Below are positions 36,722-49,159 of a DNA stretch of 64,000 nucleotides, one piece after another (position 1 is the first letter of the stretch; each line of letters starts with the position of its first letter). A program made the position numbers and the translations under genes. Under the pieces are notes generated by a model. The model had not been told where the DNA came from. It did not search any database and saw nothing but the letters and a program-made list of their open reading frames with translations. Source of the DNA: Kalmusia sp. IMI 367209 (lineage: Eukaryota > Ascomycota > Dothideomycetes > Pleosporales > Didymosphaeriaceae); NCBI GenBank assembly GCA_027946365.1, contig JAPEUQ010000003.1:2976001-3040000 (forward strand). The letters run 5' to 3'.

Positions 36722-37203
36722 CGTAATTTCAGCGTCTACGGCATACAATGGATGGCTTTACGGGTAGGACGAGAGATTGGAACGCAGGAGGCGACCAGAA
36801 GAAGGCAGCGCGATATTTCAATATGGTGTTCGAGCAAAGGAAGAGAATACAAGTAGCTTCTAATTTCTCTAGATAGTCGGCAACCCAGCCTTGATTACAG
36901 GCTTCACTTAGCAGGGCTCCACAAGACTGTAAGATTGTACCAGAATTGCTAAGTTGAACTGTGGTTGGCGTGGGTAGCATTGGATTGTTAATCAAGTAAA
37001 CTAACGTAGATCGCACCACAGCCTTTCCTAAAAGAGTATCCGGTCCCTTGTCACCTGCATATACGCTATTTTTGACTCCTCACACTTCACAGCTAGTAAA
37101 CCCATTGAATGTTTCCTTCAAAAACTTCAGTGAAAAACATACCGGCTATGAATGCTGCATGCTGTGACCGTTTCCACTACTCCAGCGCGCGGAGCCGAAA
37201 ATT
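36722..37203. other. Intergenic, 482 bp
   Basis: This lies between the transcription-factor-domain gene and the NmrA-like gene, both on the minus strand. A 96-codon ORF at 36729..37019 on the same strand could be a remnant or an upstream exon but is not convincing. Confidence 0.4.
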
Positions 37204-38451
37204 CTAGTACACGTCGCTGGGTCCAGTCCAACCTGATCGCTTCAACCAGTCTTCAAATGTACTGGCCGAGACGCCGAGCTCTTCAGTCGATCGATCCTCT
37301 CCAGGGTCAAGTGCTCCGTAGCAGATTTTTTCTGCTGGAGCCTCGGAAAACCACTGCATCATCTGCTTGGCATCTTCACGGTATGCTGGACCGAGCATCT
37401 TGGCCGCTATATCGGCCCATTCATCGTGCGACAGCGGAGAGTGGACGGCCGGTTTGCCAGTGATCCGCGTGAAGACCGAGGCCATGTCGTCCATCGTTAT
37501 CCTGCTACTCATGACGGGATAAGTTTTCCCATTGGTTTTATCCACGCCCAAAGCAAATGCCCCTGACATATTGTGTCAGTATTGTCACAGTTTCAAGGTC
37601 AATTGCTCCCACAAGATAGACATAGAATGCGACAAGAAAACCTTAGGATACTTACTGGCAGCAAATATACCAACATCGTGGCTGGAATCGACCCACTGCA
37701 CAGCCTGGGCCCCTGGGATGGGAGCACAAAATCGGACAACTCCATCTGCTAAAAAAAATATCATGAGTGTCGGTTTAAGCAATACCGGGAGGGGACTTAA
37801 ATTACCTCGAAGTCGGCAGTAGTTTGGCCAGTGTAGGTTACTATAGAAAAGTCCTGTCAAGTATGAGGACGGCTTCAGACATAGATTGCTTGCGATGTGT
37901 AAAGTCAGCACGAAAGCAAGCACTAAGAACTCACCTGGAATGAGGAATGTCGTGTTCTCCAGTTCTTTTCTTGCGTATTGTTCGATTGCGTACTTGTTGT
38001 CCATGTGGTAGATCTTGTGATAACGGCCCGAAGTGGCTTTGACCATGTCAGGCAGACTACTGAAAATGAAATGCTTAACGCCGCACTGTTTCACAGCATC
38101 GACAATGTTTCGTCCCCCCTCGATGTCGTGCGCAGTCTCTTCTTCATTCACCAAAATCTTTCCGGGGATGACTTCGAATACCAAACCAAATACGCCATAG
38201 GCTCCAGCAAATGCCTTTCGTAAACTTTCCGGATCGTATACACTGCCAGCGACAATACTAAGGCGGTCGTCTGATGTCTGGAAATCAGTAAGGATCTGTT
38301 GGGCCCTTGAGGAATGAACGTCTCGAACGACGGCACGAACTGCCCATAAGCCACCAGAGTTATCTCTAAGTAGAGCAGAAATAAGTCCACGGGCTTGGCC
38401 TGCTGTGCCACCACAGACAACAATTGTTTTCCGCTGCTCTGAGGTCGACAT
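37204..38451 (-). CDS. NmrA-like NAD(P)-binding protein (atypical SDR)
   Basis: Exons 37935..38451, 37806..37853 (48 nt), 37656..37748 and 37204..37562 give 338 aa. The start is MSTSEQRKTIVVCGGTAGQ. The dinucleotide motif is GGTAGQARG (NmrA/HSCARG consensus GGTGxQGG). NmrA-family blocks follow: LRKAFAGAYGVFGL, GRNIVDAVKQCGVKHFIFSS, YAIEQYARKELENTTFLIPG and VQWVDSSHDVGIFAA. The usual Tyr/Lys catalytic pair of classical SDRs is absent, as in redox-sensing NmrA proteins. It could be an NADP sensor or a reductase; the substrate cannot be deduced. Intron 2 ends in a TAGCAG tandem acceptor, giving an optional extra Ala. It is divergent from a GST gene. Confidence 0.85.
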
Positions 38452-39270
38452 TCTGAGATGAAAAGTAGTAATATATGAGCTGCACAACTTGTCACCTGGA
38501 AAAGTTGTATCAGGTCAAGAGTCTACGTTATATCCCACAGGTACTGGGCCAAGATGAGGAATTTATAATGTTCAACTTAGGCGCCTTATTATGCAGGTAG
38601 ATCACAGATGTTCACCTTAAATTGGGTGGTCATGCATACAAGCTTACCAAGGAAGCCATGCGATCTTTACCAAATTAGGATAACGGTGCATCAAAAAAGG
38701 AATAGCAGACTAATTGTCAACAACACACTCTCCATCTATTACTTCTTTCCGGGTTAGATCTTGATGATCGAGTTATCGAGCGGAATTCTCACTCCGCTGC
38801 TTTCAAATGTTCAACAGTGGCCGAGACCGTTGTCATGCTATATCGACCGCTTCAAAAATGCGCCCTCAACTAGCCAAAGGAGTAAATGGTGCATCTTAAT
38901 AGGCAAAGACCATTTTCAAATATTCAATGCTTATCATATCGAATTTTACTTGACAGTTCTCATGAGACTATCACTGTCTATGAGATGCTGTTCCCCACAA
39001 TGGTTTGCGAATCTCTTCCGTATCATGGCAGCTAGAAAGCTCTATCTGCCCTAGGCTGATTCTGAATTCTTTCATGTCTAAGCAATAAATTGATAATTCA
39101 AATCGAAGTGATTGTAATTCTACTTGAGTATACAACAGGTGGATATAAAAAGGACGACTTCCGGTTCACAGCGCATCCTGTTCACCAGCAGCTCAACAAT
39201 CCCCGGAATTACAACTCCACTCTCATTTTCACCTTGTTCATTACTCCGATATTACGAAAGTTTCGAGAAG
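38452..39270. promoter_or_regulatory. Shared upstream region of NmrA-like (-) and GST (+) genes
   Basis: An AT-rich head-to-head gap of 819 bp. It contains TATAAAA at 39144..39150, about 120 bp before the GST start codon. No gene was recognised in it. Confidence 0.5.
39144..39150 (+). promoter_or_regulatory. TATA box of the GST gene
   Basis: TATAAAA, 121 bp upstream of the GST ATG at 39271. The position fits a promoter with a short 5' UTR. Confidence 0.5.
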
Positions 39271-40292
39271 ATGAGCGACACACCAGACATCACGGTCTAC
39301 GGCGAGGGCACCCCTAATGGTCTGAAAATCTCCATTGCACTAGAGGAACTGGGGCTGAAGTACCATGTAAGGAACGCGTTACCAACGTGAAATTGACGAG
39401 ACTCAACGATAGCTCTGACACAATCCACCTTGTCTAGTATCGTGTGACTGATATCACGAAACACGTGCAAAAGGAGCCTTGGTTCCTCGAGATCAATCCT
39501 AACGGCCGCATTCCGGCCCTGACCGACAAGGATGAGAACGGCCAGGTGTTGAAAATCTGGGAGAGTGGTGCTATACTGCAGTACCTTGTGGCTCGGTACG
39601 ACAAGGAGCACAAGATCTCTTATCCTTTTGGATCCAAGGAACACTGGGAGACGACGACTTGGGTAAGCTACTTATCTTCTTGAATAAATGCATAGATGGG
39701 ACTATTATTCTGACTCAGATAATGTAGCTCATGTGGCAGATGGCTGGTGTTGGCCCAATGCAAGGCCAAGCAAATCATTTCGCAAGTACGTTCAGCTAAT
39801 TACTTCTTTCTCACATACTGAATAGATGACCCTGACTAATGCTGCTCTTGGATAGGGTCTGCGGGCGCAGAGTATCCATATTCTCTGGACCGATACGTGA
39901 ACGAGACGCGTCGTCTGTACCGTGTCTTGGATGGCCAGCTTGCTAAGAATCCATCCGGATACATCGTGGGTGATCGACTCACCATTGCGGACATTGCAAT
40001 CTGGCCTTGGCTCACCGCATACAGTAAGAGAATATTCTAATCCATCGGTATGTGCGTTACTAAGAATGATACTACAGAATACAGCGGCATCGCTAGCCTG
40101 GACGAGTTTCCGAATGTCAAAGAGTACATGTTCAGGCTCGTTAAGCGCCCCGGCTTTGAGAAAGGTCGCAATGTACCGACTCCCCACAAGTACTTCGCAT
40201 TGAATGAGCTGTCGGAGGAGAAGCTGAAGGAAATAGGAAAGGCAGGTGAGGGGTGGATTCAAGAGGGCATGAGGCGTGATGCTCAAGATTAA
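39271..40292 (+). CDS. Glutathione S-transferase (Ure2/fungal GST class)
   Basis: Exons 39271..39366, 39438..39662, 39728..39785, 39856..40023 and 40078..40292 give 253 aa. The thioredoxin-like N-domain reads DITVYGEGTPNGLKISIALE and EINPNGRIPALTDKDENGQ (cis-Pro), then LKIWESGAILQYLVARYDKE with the glutathione-binding Glu-Ser pair. The helical C-domain has RVLDGQLAKNPSGYIVGDRL and TIADIAIWPWLTAY (N-capping box). The family conjugates glutathione to electrophiles or reduces peroxides in the cytosol. The upstream TATA box suggests inducible expression. The neighbour on the other strand is a redox-type NmrA protein. Confidence 0.93.
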
Positions 40293-40666
40293 AGACTTGG
40301 ACCGCGACTCAACAATGCATTGCGCATTAGATTAGCTCGTCGACATGGGTTCGTAGTTGAATGGATCTTAGGTGTTAAGTGCTTGTATTGTGTGTCCCGA
40401 GATACACCTGATTATGTATACTGGTGTCCACTTGCTGTAGATGGGCCGAGCGCCTTACGTAACCCTGACGCCGGGATGCCGCTGCCGCTAGCGGACGCCT
40501 GGGCTTATTGGGGGCAGCCGTAGTCTGGAGGAGCGTCAAGAACAACCGCATCTCTCCTATTTACCAAACTACGCCACACACACGACGACAGCTTCCTCTC
40601 ACGTCCGGTAGCTGCTATTCTTCTTCTTACTTCTACCAAAAGACTCTAGGGTTCCTTTTATACACA
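40293..40666. other. Intergenic, 374 bp, with the YPT6 promoter
   Basis: No gene was found. It carries the 21-bp TTACGTAA element at 40442..40462. Confidence 0.5.
40442..40462. promoter_or_regulatory. 21-bp element with TTACGTAA palindrome, upstream of YPT6
   Basis: Second copy of the element at 34982..35002, with one mismatch. It lies about 205 bp before the YPT6 start codon. Confidence 0.5.
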
Positions 40667-41486
<820 letters not shown>

Positions 41487-42023
41487 CACATTTCCCCAAT
41501 AGCTGTCTTGACAGCATTTTGCCTTCGCGTAGACTTTGTTGTAATTATTTGGGTCCCCTTTCTCAGGTCGAGAGGAACATTGTGAGCAAGGCGTTCGGTC
41601 ATAGAGCATGTAGTGCACGAATTGGGTAGATCCGTGATATAATTTGTAGTATACCAAAGCATTCCTCAAACGTAGCCAGACAAGTACGTTATTCTACCAT
41701 CAAACAGCATTCAACAAGTCGCTTATGAAAATGGCGAGTTTGCTCAGCATCAGGAGGTGAGCTTAGTGTAGGATATGTACAAATGGATGGAATGCTACCC
41801 TGAGCCCTGAATGAAACGTTCGATTGGGAATCCTGTCTCTATGCCATCCTTCGACCGCGTATCATGCCAACCCAAACGCCGGCCTGATGAAGGTCCTGAC
41901 CAAGTTCAGGTGGTACTTTTTACATATACAAGAATAATACAATAGGGCGTGTCCGCGCGTAGAGGGGAAATTGAATTCGGGCACAAATGCGATTCGCAGA
42001 AAGTCCAATAGTCTCAACAAACT
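41487..42023. other. Intergenic between convergent YPT6 and TOM20, 537 bp
   Basis: Nothing recognised beyond 3' ends. Confidence 0.5.
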
Positions 42024-42646
42024 TATTCGATTCCGCCCGCTGAGCCAGCTTCGGATGGCGCTTTGCTGCCCACAGGGATGCTGGTGTCGACGGCAATCAT
42101 TTCAGCAAGGATATCGAGCACAGGCTGTAATCGTTAGCTAGATATTTGTGCGGTTCGGAGCAAATAGCTTACCTTGGGAACCGTCTTATCGTAGATATTA
42201 ATGAGTTCTCTGGGGTTTGGATAGACCTTCAGAGCGCGGTAGAAGCAGAGCGCTGCTTCGACCGAATCTGCACCTAGACAAAAATTAGCACCCCTGCAAA
42301 CAGTATTCCCAGCCATCAAGCGCCACATACCCGACTGCACCATGCCCTCTCCTTGGGCGACTTCCTGCATGAAGTATGCCTCCACTTCCTCGGGATCCTT
42401 AGGGAAGCCCTCTTCGTTCGCGCGCTCAACAGCTTCCCGGATGGCCTTCTTCTGCTCCTTGCCGTGCGCCTCAGCCTCCTCTTTCGCGGCGCGCGCTTGG
42501 CGCTTTGATTCTTTCTTCAACTGTCTGCGAAACTCGGGATCGGTGCGCCGCTTGTGGTCGAAGTAGACTGCGTATGCGAGGAAGCCCGTAACGATGGTGC
42601 CCACGCTGATGGCGGCAATGGTGGATGGCTTTAGCGATGATGACAT
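42024..42646 (-). CDS. TOM20: Mitochondrial import receptor subunit Tom20
   Basis: Exons 42331..42646, 42173..42274 and 42024..42124 give 172 aa. An N-terminal anchor (IAAISVGTIVTGFLAYAVYF, residues about 11-30) is followed by DHKRRTDPEFRRQLKKESKR, a charged helical linker and the presequence-binding TPR-like core (PEEVEAYFMQEVAQGEGMVQ, GADSVEAALCFYRALKVYPN, ELINIYDKTVPKPVLDILAE). It sits in the outer mitochondrial membrane and recognises amphipathic presequences as part of the TOM complex. It is divergent from EXO84 across 283 bp. Confidence 0.95.
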
Positions 42647-42929
42647 TATGGCTCGATTACAATTGTCTCCAGCGAAAGTGGTCTAGACGCGAGAAGAGAA
42701 GATGGAGAAGCAAATTACTTGGGAAAGTGAGGGAGAGATGGTGATGAAATGGGGTTGAACTTTTTTGGTAGCAGGGAAAGAACGGCACCAGGAGCTCGGA
42801 CCTTCACGTAAACGCGCGGAGCGACAAGCATCATGCTTCAGGCAACAGGACCTGTGCAGAAGGTAAAACACTCCACCTGTCACCAGTTGCCGCTTCATAC
42901 AAGACACACACCTTCACTTTTGTCGTTTT

Positions 42930-45104
42930 ATGAGCATCATGTCGGAAGAGAAGGGCAAAGGAATCTCGCTGCGCAAGAACAAGAAGCGCAGCGACAAGAC
43001 CAAGAAGGGAGGCCCTCCGGTCATCAGTGCACCACGCCAGATCAGTGCGCCTATGCCCGCGGGGCTGGGAACTGCCACACTTTCGAGTTCCAGCGGACGT
43101 CCATCCAACGAGTCGAGCCGGTCAGGACAGCGGCTAGATGCGCCGAGACCTAGGGAGAGGGCGCAGCGGCCGGGCCAGGACAAGACAGCAGACCTGGTCA
43201 AGAGGAGATACTCGCAGAAGATAACGCAGCTTCCAGCCGACTTTGGAAATGGCATGCCCATGCCAGATCTGCCTCAGATACCGGCACAATTCCGAGAGGC
43301 GCCGCCGAGCAGGGACGTGAGGCCACCTGGGAGCTCCGATGGGCGGAGCTTCAAACCAGACAGGCGGCAACTAGCTGACGATAATCTCAAACCAGACCAA
43401 TGTAAGTGGTTCCTGTATAATTTATTTCGAAAGAGCTCACAAGCCCGGAGATGTCAACCAAATGCTCTCGGATGCCTCCGAGGATGACATCCGTCGCTTC
43501 CAAGACGAGCTCCGCAAGCTTAAGAACCGCAACTCGACCGATCTCCAGCACAGCGTGTACCAGAATCGTACGCAGTTCATGAAAATCAGTAAAGAGGCAG
43601 AGAAGCTCAAGAGCGAAATGCGCACCCTCAAACAGCTCATGTCTGAGCTGACGGCAACATTGGAACAAACGACACCCAACGGGAACGCGGACGGCGATTC
43701 GCTTTCCGCACGTAAGGCCGCGAACAGAAGCTCGGTGGCAAATCTCGAGGCGCTGTGGAATACACAATTGCACCAGCTCTGGAAGAGGATCGAGGGGTCG
43801 CAGAAGTACCTCCCCGCGATTCCTGGTAGACACGTGATATGGCAATCTGGAAAGTGGGTAGAACTTAACTCAGCAACATGGAAAGCACGTAGAAGAGTGC
43901 ATCTGATTCTACTCAACGATCATCTATTAGTCGCAGCAGAGAAGAAGCAGAGAAGCGAAGTCTCTCAGAGCTCCCGGGAGAAAAAGCCCGCTCAAGAGTG
44001 GGTTGCGCAAAGATGTTGGCCTCTCCAAGAGGTGCAGATGGCCGATCTTGCCTCCAAATCGAGAGCTGGAGGCAAGTCGGGCGGCGCCAATGCAATCAAC
44101 ATTCGTGTCGGAAACGATTCTTTCACTTACGCTGTCTACCCTGGCGAGGATGCCGATAAAGTTCAGTTGCTTTCAACATATCGTAAAGCTGTGGATGATT
44201 TAAGAAAAAGCCAGGAAGTCGAAACACAAGAACGGGGCAGGGCCCAAGATTCATACAACTACTTCGCCACCCGAGATGCGGATATACTCAAGAAAGCAGA
44301 TTTGATGGAGAGTTTGACGGATAATGTGGTTAATAATCGCGCTAGCATGTTAGTTGACATTGACGGTAAACAGCATAACATTCGATTGGTAGAGAGCGAG
44401 CTTGATCAATTGGACATGGACATTGCCTTACAACGCTCTGAAAATGCCGTCATGAAGGTAGAAAAACTAAAGGCTCTAGCCAAAAGCATCAGAGGGAACA
44501 CTATGGCGCAGAGCATAGTCACATTTAAAGTCAACGAGCGAGCGACCAAGCTAGCGAATGTACTCATCAAACAGCTCGTGGAGAACAATAACTGGATCAC
44601 GTCGGTCAAGCGGCATGTTACCTGGATTGTTCGCCTAGGCTTTGAAGATCGAGCACGAGAAGCTTATCTTGAAGCGCGAGGCAGTTTGATCAAAACGCGA
44701 TCTCGGTAGGTCACTTTTCAAATCATCACAACACACACACTGACTAGATTCTTAACAGGCAATGCATCTTCGAAGGCAATCTGCCCGAGTACATCTTCCA
44801 AATATCCTACATCTACTTCACCATCATAAAGAATACCGTCGATATCTATCAGAAATGCTTTCCGCAAGTACTCATGTCTGCATGCGTGAAGTGGGCAAAA
44901 GAGCACGTCGATGCGTTCAATGTCCTGTTGGATCGCCAACTTAGCAGCGTGGATCGGGGCCTGCCCGTATGGCAAGAGTGTATGGACCAGGCGCTGACGC
45001 ATGCGGGGATGTTGACAGATGTTGGGCTTGACTTTACAGAGTTGGTCGGGAGAAGAACGGTCGAAGTAGAAGACAGACCTGTTGGGCTTGGCGTCTCTGC
45101 ATAG
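42930..45104 (+). CDS. EXO84: Exocyst complex component Exo84
   Basis: Exons 42930..43401, 43451..44705 and 44759..45104 give 690 aa. ATGs at 42930 and 42939 are both possible starts. The N-terminus is basic and disordered (SLRKNKKRSDKTKKGG). The conserved Exo84 coiled-coil follows (DQYVNQMLSDASEDDIRRF, TDLQHSVYQNRTQFMKISKE, AEKLKSEMRTLKQLMSEL). A PH domain comes next (HVIWQSGKWVELNSATWKAR, RVHLILLNDHLLVAAEKKQ). The C-terminus is helical, ending in the VLLDRQLSSVDRG region. Exo84 is part of the octameric exocyst that tethers secretory vesicles to the plasma membrane. The phospholipid-binding PH domain fits that role. Confidence 0.95.
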
Positions 45105-45594
45105 ATCACCCAGGAACTACAGTTGTGACTGTTGAGGTGTGTGCGACTGTGGCTTGCATATTCTGTTGATTTTGCATAGGAGTGCGTCACTTAGCGAGCT
45201 GTAGCTTTATACCTGTTCACGTCGATGTTGATAGCGAATCGATTTTGAGAATACTGAGGTCAACACGGGTGATGTGGAGACGATTTCCCATCTACTCACA
45301 CCTTTTTTTCAATCGCGAACGGCCAATTCTTCTCACCATATACATCGCTATTCTCTCACCTTTTGGTTCACTCGTACTGCTTGCAGCCTATTGCCAAGAC
45401 ATGAGCTCCTGTCACGCTTTTGCAGTGAGCGAGCTCTCACTTTCGATTTATGGAGTATCAGGATATTTAGAGCCCGCCACCTCACCTACAACCTCTGTCC
45501 TCTCAATACTATACCCTCGGCCACCCAGCTTTAAGACTGGTCAAGCTACTCAAGTATACACCGTTTCTACTACACAACCCTGACAGCCACCATC
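45105..45594. other. Intergenic, 490 bp, with the promoter of the Myb-like gene
   Basis: No gene recognised. Confidence 0.5.
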
Positions 45595-46555
45595 ATGCCT
45601 ACCGAGGAAGAGAACATCCAGTACTTATACCTGGTTGTCACCAACAGTGGCCCACCGCAGGTTAGTAACTAACAACCCCCACCGCGGACTCGCGTCGTGA
45701 ATTCCACTGCGCTCAACTAACACGTACTTTGTAGTTCGACTGGCCCTCTGTGTGCAAAGAAGTGAAGCTGAGCCAAGGCGCGGCCTCCAAGCGCTGGTCG
45801 CGCCTGAAGCAAGCCATCGAAGCCGGCAAGCCTGCGGGTGCAGGCTCCCTCGCGCTGCTCTGGCTTTTGGTCAAGCACCGAACCAGCGACAAGGTTCGTC
45901 TGTGTGCCCGGTGACGCATTTTGCGACGAGTTCCTCCAAGCTGTGCTCCACAAATGCCGACTTTTACAGAGCTGAAGAAACCTGGCGACTGACAGAAGGA
46001 CAGATTCCCGATTGGAAAGACATCGCGCAGAAATGCGGCACTACGCCAGGTGCGGCTTCAAAGCGGTTTTCTCGCATGAAGCAGGCCTTCGACAAGGGCG
46101 ATCCTGCCACTCCCAAGGGGACTGCCTACGATGCTTTAGATACTGCTCCAGCTACACCTACGCCTAAGCGCAAGCGCGCCCCTGCTGTCACCAAGAAGCA
46201 CATGCCCAAGGCGGAGGACACGTACAAGCCTGCCGCCTCCAATGTCGAAGACGAGGACGTCCATGAGAGACCCAAGCGAGCCCGCAAGGCGCCGGCCAAA
46301 CAGCTTACTAAGAAGGCTTCCACCATCGAGTGCGACACAGATGCCCTCTTCCCGGAGGTCGAGACGTTCACACAGACTGAAGAGTTCGGCCAGGCCAGCT
46401 TGTTTCCACCCAAGGAGCCCGGTGAGCAGGGCGTTTCCTACGAAGTACAGGAGTACGTTGAGGAGGACAGCAGCCAGGACGGGTTCGCGCAAGAGAGTGA
46501 GTGTGGTGATGAGGCGGGCACGGAGGTGTATGCGGAGGAGGAATGGGCGGAGTAG
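45595..46555 (+). CDS. Protein with two tandem Myb-like DNA-binding modules
   Basis: Exons 45595..45660, 45735..45893 and 46004..46555 give 258 aa. Module 1 reads QFDWPSVCKEVKLSQGAASK then RWSRLKQAIEAGK. Module 2 reads IPDWKDIAQKCGTTPGAASK then RFSRMKQAFDKGD. Both look like short fungal Myb/SANT-type helix-turn-helix units. The remainder is a Lys/Arg-rich segment (TPKRKRAPAVTKKHMPK, RPKRARKAPAKQLTKKA), likely nuclear localisation, and an acidic tail (EEDSSQDGFAQESECGDE). The protein is probably nuclear and DNA-binding; the target is unknown. The second intron could instead use an earlier acceptor at 45970 with donor 45912, but the chosen sites keep frame and module symmetry. Confidence 0.8.
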
Positions 46556-47145
46556 TGCTGAATGCGACATACTGACTGTGCGCAGGGGTGAATGAGTGGT
46601 TGAAGGATATGGTCTGATCTGATCTGATGGCCACATAGCAATTGATTGGAGTTAGAATTGGCGGCGTTATGGCGGCTGCGTACGGGTGGCAACGATCTTT
46701 TAATTACTGATGATCGGCATTTCGGTTTATGAAAGAAGAAAAGGGGTTTTTACGGTACGGTAGGGCAATTGCAATATGCGTCTCTAGGTTATCCGGATAC
46801 AATAGTCGGTTCTTCAGTTGATATAGAACGACAAGAATTCCTCTTACCATACTTTTCCATGTACCGTGACACGGAGGTATCAACGGAGTGCAAGTCAAAT
46901 AGTCAACCGTACTGTATAATTTCGTATATGAGATATATCATCTGCCCATAAGTTTTGTACAACACGTCATACAAGGGTTAATGATACAGGCACGAGATGT
47001 ACGCAGAGCGATAGCTTGAACTGCATGGCTTTACGATAAAGACACAGCATCTTCTTATTCATTCCCACACCGCGTGTTGTCGCCAGATGTACCACGCACA
47101 CAAAATAGCTGCACTCTCAACAATCTTTTCTATGGCTGCAAGAAT
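46556..47145. other. Intergenic between convergent genes, 590 bp
   Basis: AT-rich. No gene recognised. Confidence 0.5.
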
Positions 47146-48430
47146 CTAAGGTTGCAACAAGAGTTTTCCGGTCGTCTTCCTGCTCTCAATATCCTTTGTC
47201 GCACGCACAACATCCTTGAGCGGATACACGTCGTGGACCTGCACATTCAGTCCATCCTTCTCAATGAACTTCCATACCTCTTCCGAGTACTGCTTCAACT
47301 CATCGCGCGTGTAGACGTAGTTGAACAGCGTGGGACGGAGCAGCTTGACGTTCTTCGCCCCAAGACGTCTATATCATGTCAGCAACAGCCTTTTCAAAGA
47401 TGCGATGTCAAGAACTCGAAGTATGGGACAGATGAAAAGTACATACCCTAGAGCAAAGCCCGTAACCGGCCCACTAGCGTTCCCAAAGCTGACCATGCTG
47501 CCCTTCCTCCTCACCGTCGCCAAACTACTATCAAAAGTCGCTTTGCCCACACTATCAAACACCGCATGCACCCCCTCTCCACCCGTCAATTCCAGCACTT
47601 CCTTGGTGAACTTCTCCCTGTCTTCCTCGTGATACTCGACCACGACCTCGGCCCCATTTTTCTTCGCAAGCTCCCTCTTCTCCGCTGAGCTCGCCGCCGC
47701 GATAGTCCGCGCACCCACTGCTTTGAGTAATTGCACGAGCCAGAGACCCACGCCGCCGGCTGCGGCGGTGACGAGCACCCAGTCACCTTTCTGCACGGGG
47801 TGCGCTTCGCGGATCAGGGTCACAGCTGTGAGGGCTTGGAGGAGGGCTGCCGCGGCGGTCTTGGTGGGTATGCTATCTGGAATGGGGATCGTAGTCTTGG
47901 ACGGGACGGGTGTGTATTCCGCGTACGCATGTTGGCCCATATACGTAACGCGGGTGCCAAGCTGAAGGTCAGAGGGCGTGTTGGGCCCGAGGGCGGCAAT
48001 GGTGCCGCTGCCTTCACGGCCGAGGATGTAGGGTGTGTGGGGAAGGGGGTAGATGCCGCTGCGGAAGTAGCTGTGTTCACAACAATCAGTCTCAAGGAAA
48101 AGAGAAAGAGGAGTGCGCAAGGGTGAGCGGAGGGACCTACGTATCAATGTAGTTAATACCAATGTACTCGTTCTTGACTAGGACTTCGCCGTCCTTGAGC
48201 TCAGGAACTGGTATATCCTCTTTGTACTGCAACACCTCTGTCCCACCGGTCTTCTCGATCCACACGCCCTTCATTGTCTTCGGGAGACTTGCGCTCGCCA
48301 TGGTCCGGACGTATATCAAACGCGGAACACCAGAGAGCTGTGAGTTTAGCGCGGAGAGTCGCGTGCTAGCAATTGACGAGGAAGTAAAGAGTCGAGGAGC
48401 GCGCAGAGCCGACCTGGCGATAAAGGACAT
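47146..48430 (-). CDS. NADPH:quinone oxidoreductase (zeta-crystallin type MDR), probably mitochondrial
   Basis: Exons 48141..48430, 47447..48070 and 47146..47368 give 378 aa. Residues 1-45 (MSFIARSALRAPRLFTSSSI...) are rich in Arg/Ser with no acidic residue, a likely mitochondrial presequence. A second ATG (MASASLPKTMKGVWIEKTGG) could give a cytosolic form. Family motifs are VLVKNEYIGINYIDTYFRSG, PYILGREGSGTIAALGP, the NADPH-binding WVLVTAAAGGVGLWLVQLL, and GVHAVFDSVGKATFDSSLAT. No zinc ligands are present, as expected for quinone reductases. It catalyses one-electron reduction of quinones with NADPH. Confidence 0.92.
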
Positions 48431-49159
48431 TTACTTAAGAACGGTCTGTCTACTTAATAAAAGGACACGGCAAGGTTGCAAGAGGCAGCGCGAGTTGATG
48501 ATAAATACGGTGCTCTTATCTCCGAGCAAAGCGCGGAGCAACCCCGCTCCCCGCGCACGTCATCGTAGGGCGCGTTCATGTAACAATCGGAAAAGCTCGA
48601 AGTGGGGTCTGGAAACAAAAGGATAAGTTCAATGGGTCGATAACTGTACCCGAGAAGCTCAATGATGTTCATCACTAGAATGATCTACACAATGGGGAAT
48701 TACTATCCTAAACATGCAATCACGTCAGCACATCTAGTCGAGACGCTAAGAAAGGAAACAATTAAGTCGGAAAGGTGGTTTTTAATTTATTCACACTTGA
48801 AAACACATGTACAATCAGCCAGACGGACAATTTTCGCTCGCTCATCAAATAAAAAGGAAGTCTATGCTACATTCTCATCATGAAGGGTATAGAACGACCC
48901 GAAACAAAAACAAAGACCAAAGGGTATGTGAACTCCGAAATTCGACGCCATGGATGCATTAGACCACTTCAAAACAGAAAAAGGCATTTACAGCACACTA
49001 CGTAAAAAAGAAGACTTCGTAGCAACTGTAAATGCAACCTCGATTCTCTTCGATAGGGTACTCAATAGAAAATTGCTCTACCACAAGATGCGAGAGCGGG
49101 GTGGTAGGAACAACAGGACCTCTCAGAGGTCAAGGGAGAGGGTCAAGGGTGTGAGCTAT
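48431..49159. other. Intergenic, 729 bp
   Basis: This lies upstream of the quinone oxidoreductase and downstream of the SUN gene. AT-rich; no gene recognised. Confidence 0.5.

Noticed and set aside
36729..37019. ORF just upstream of the transcription-factor-domain gene as its first exon
   Set aside because: No zinc cluster, and no donor/acceptor pair that joins it convincingly in frame to the ATG exon.
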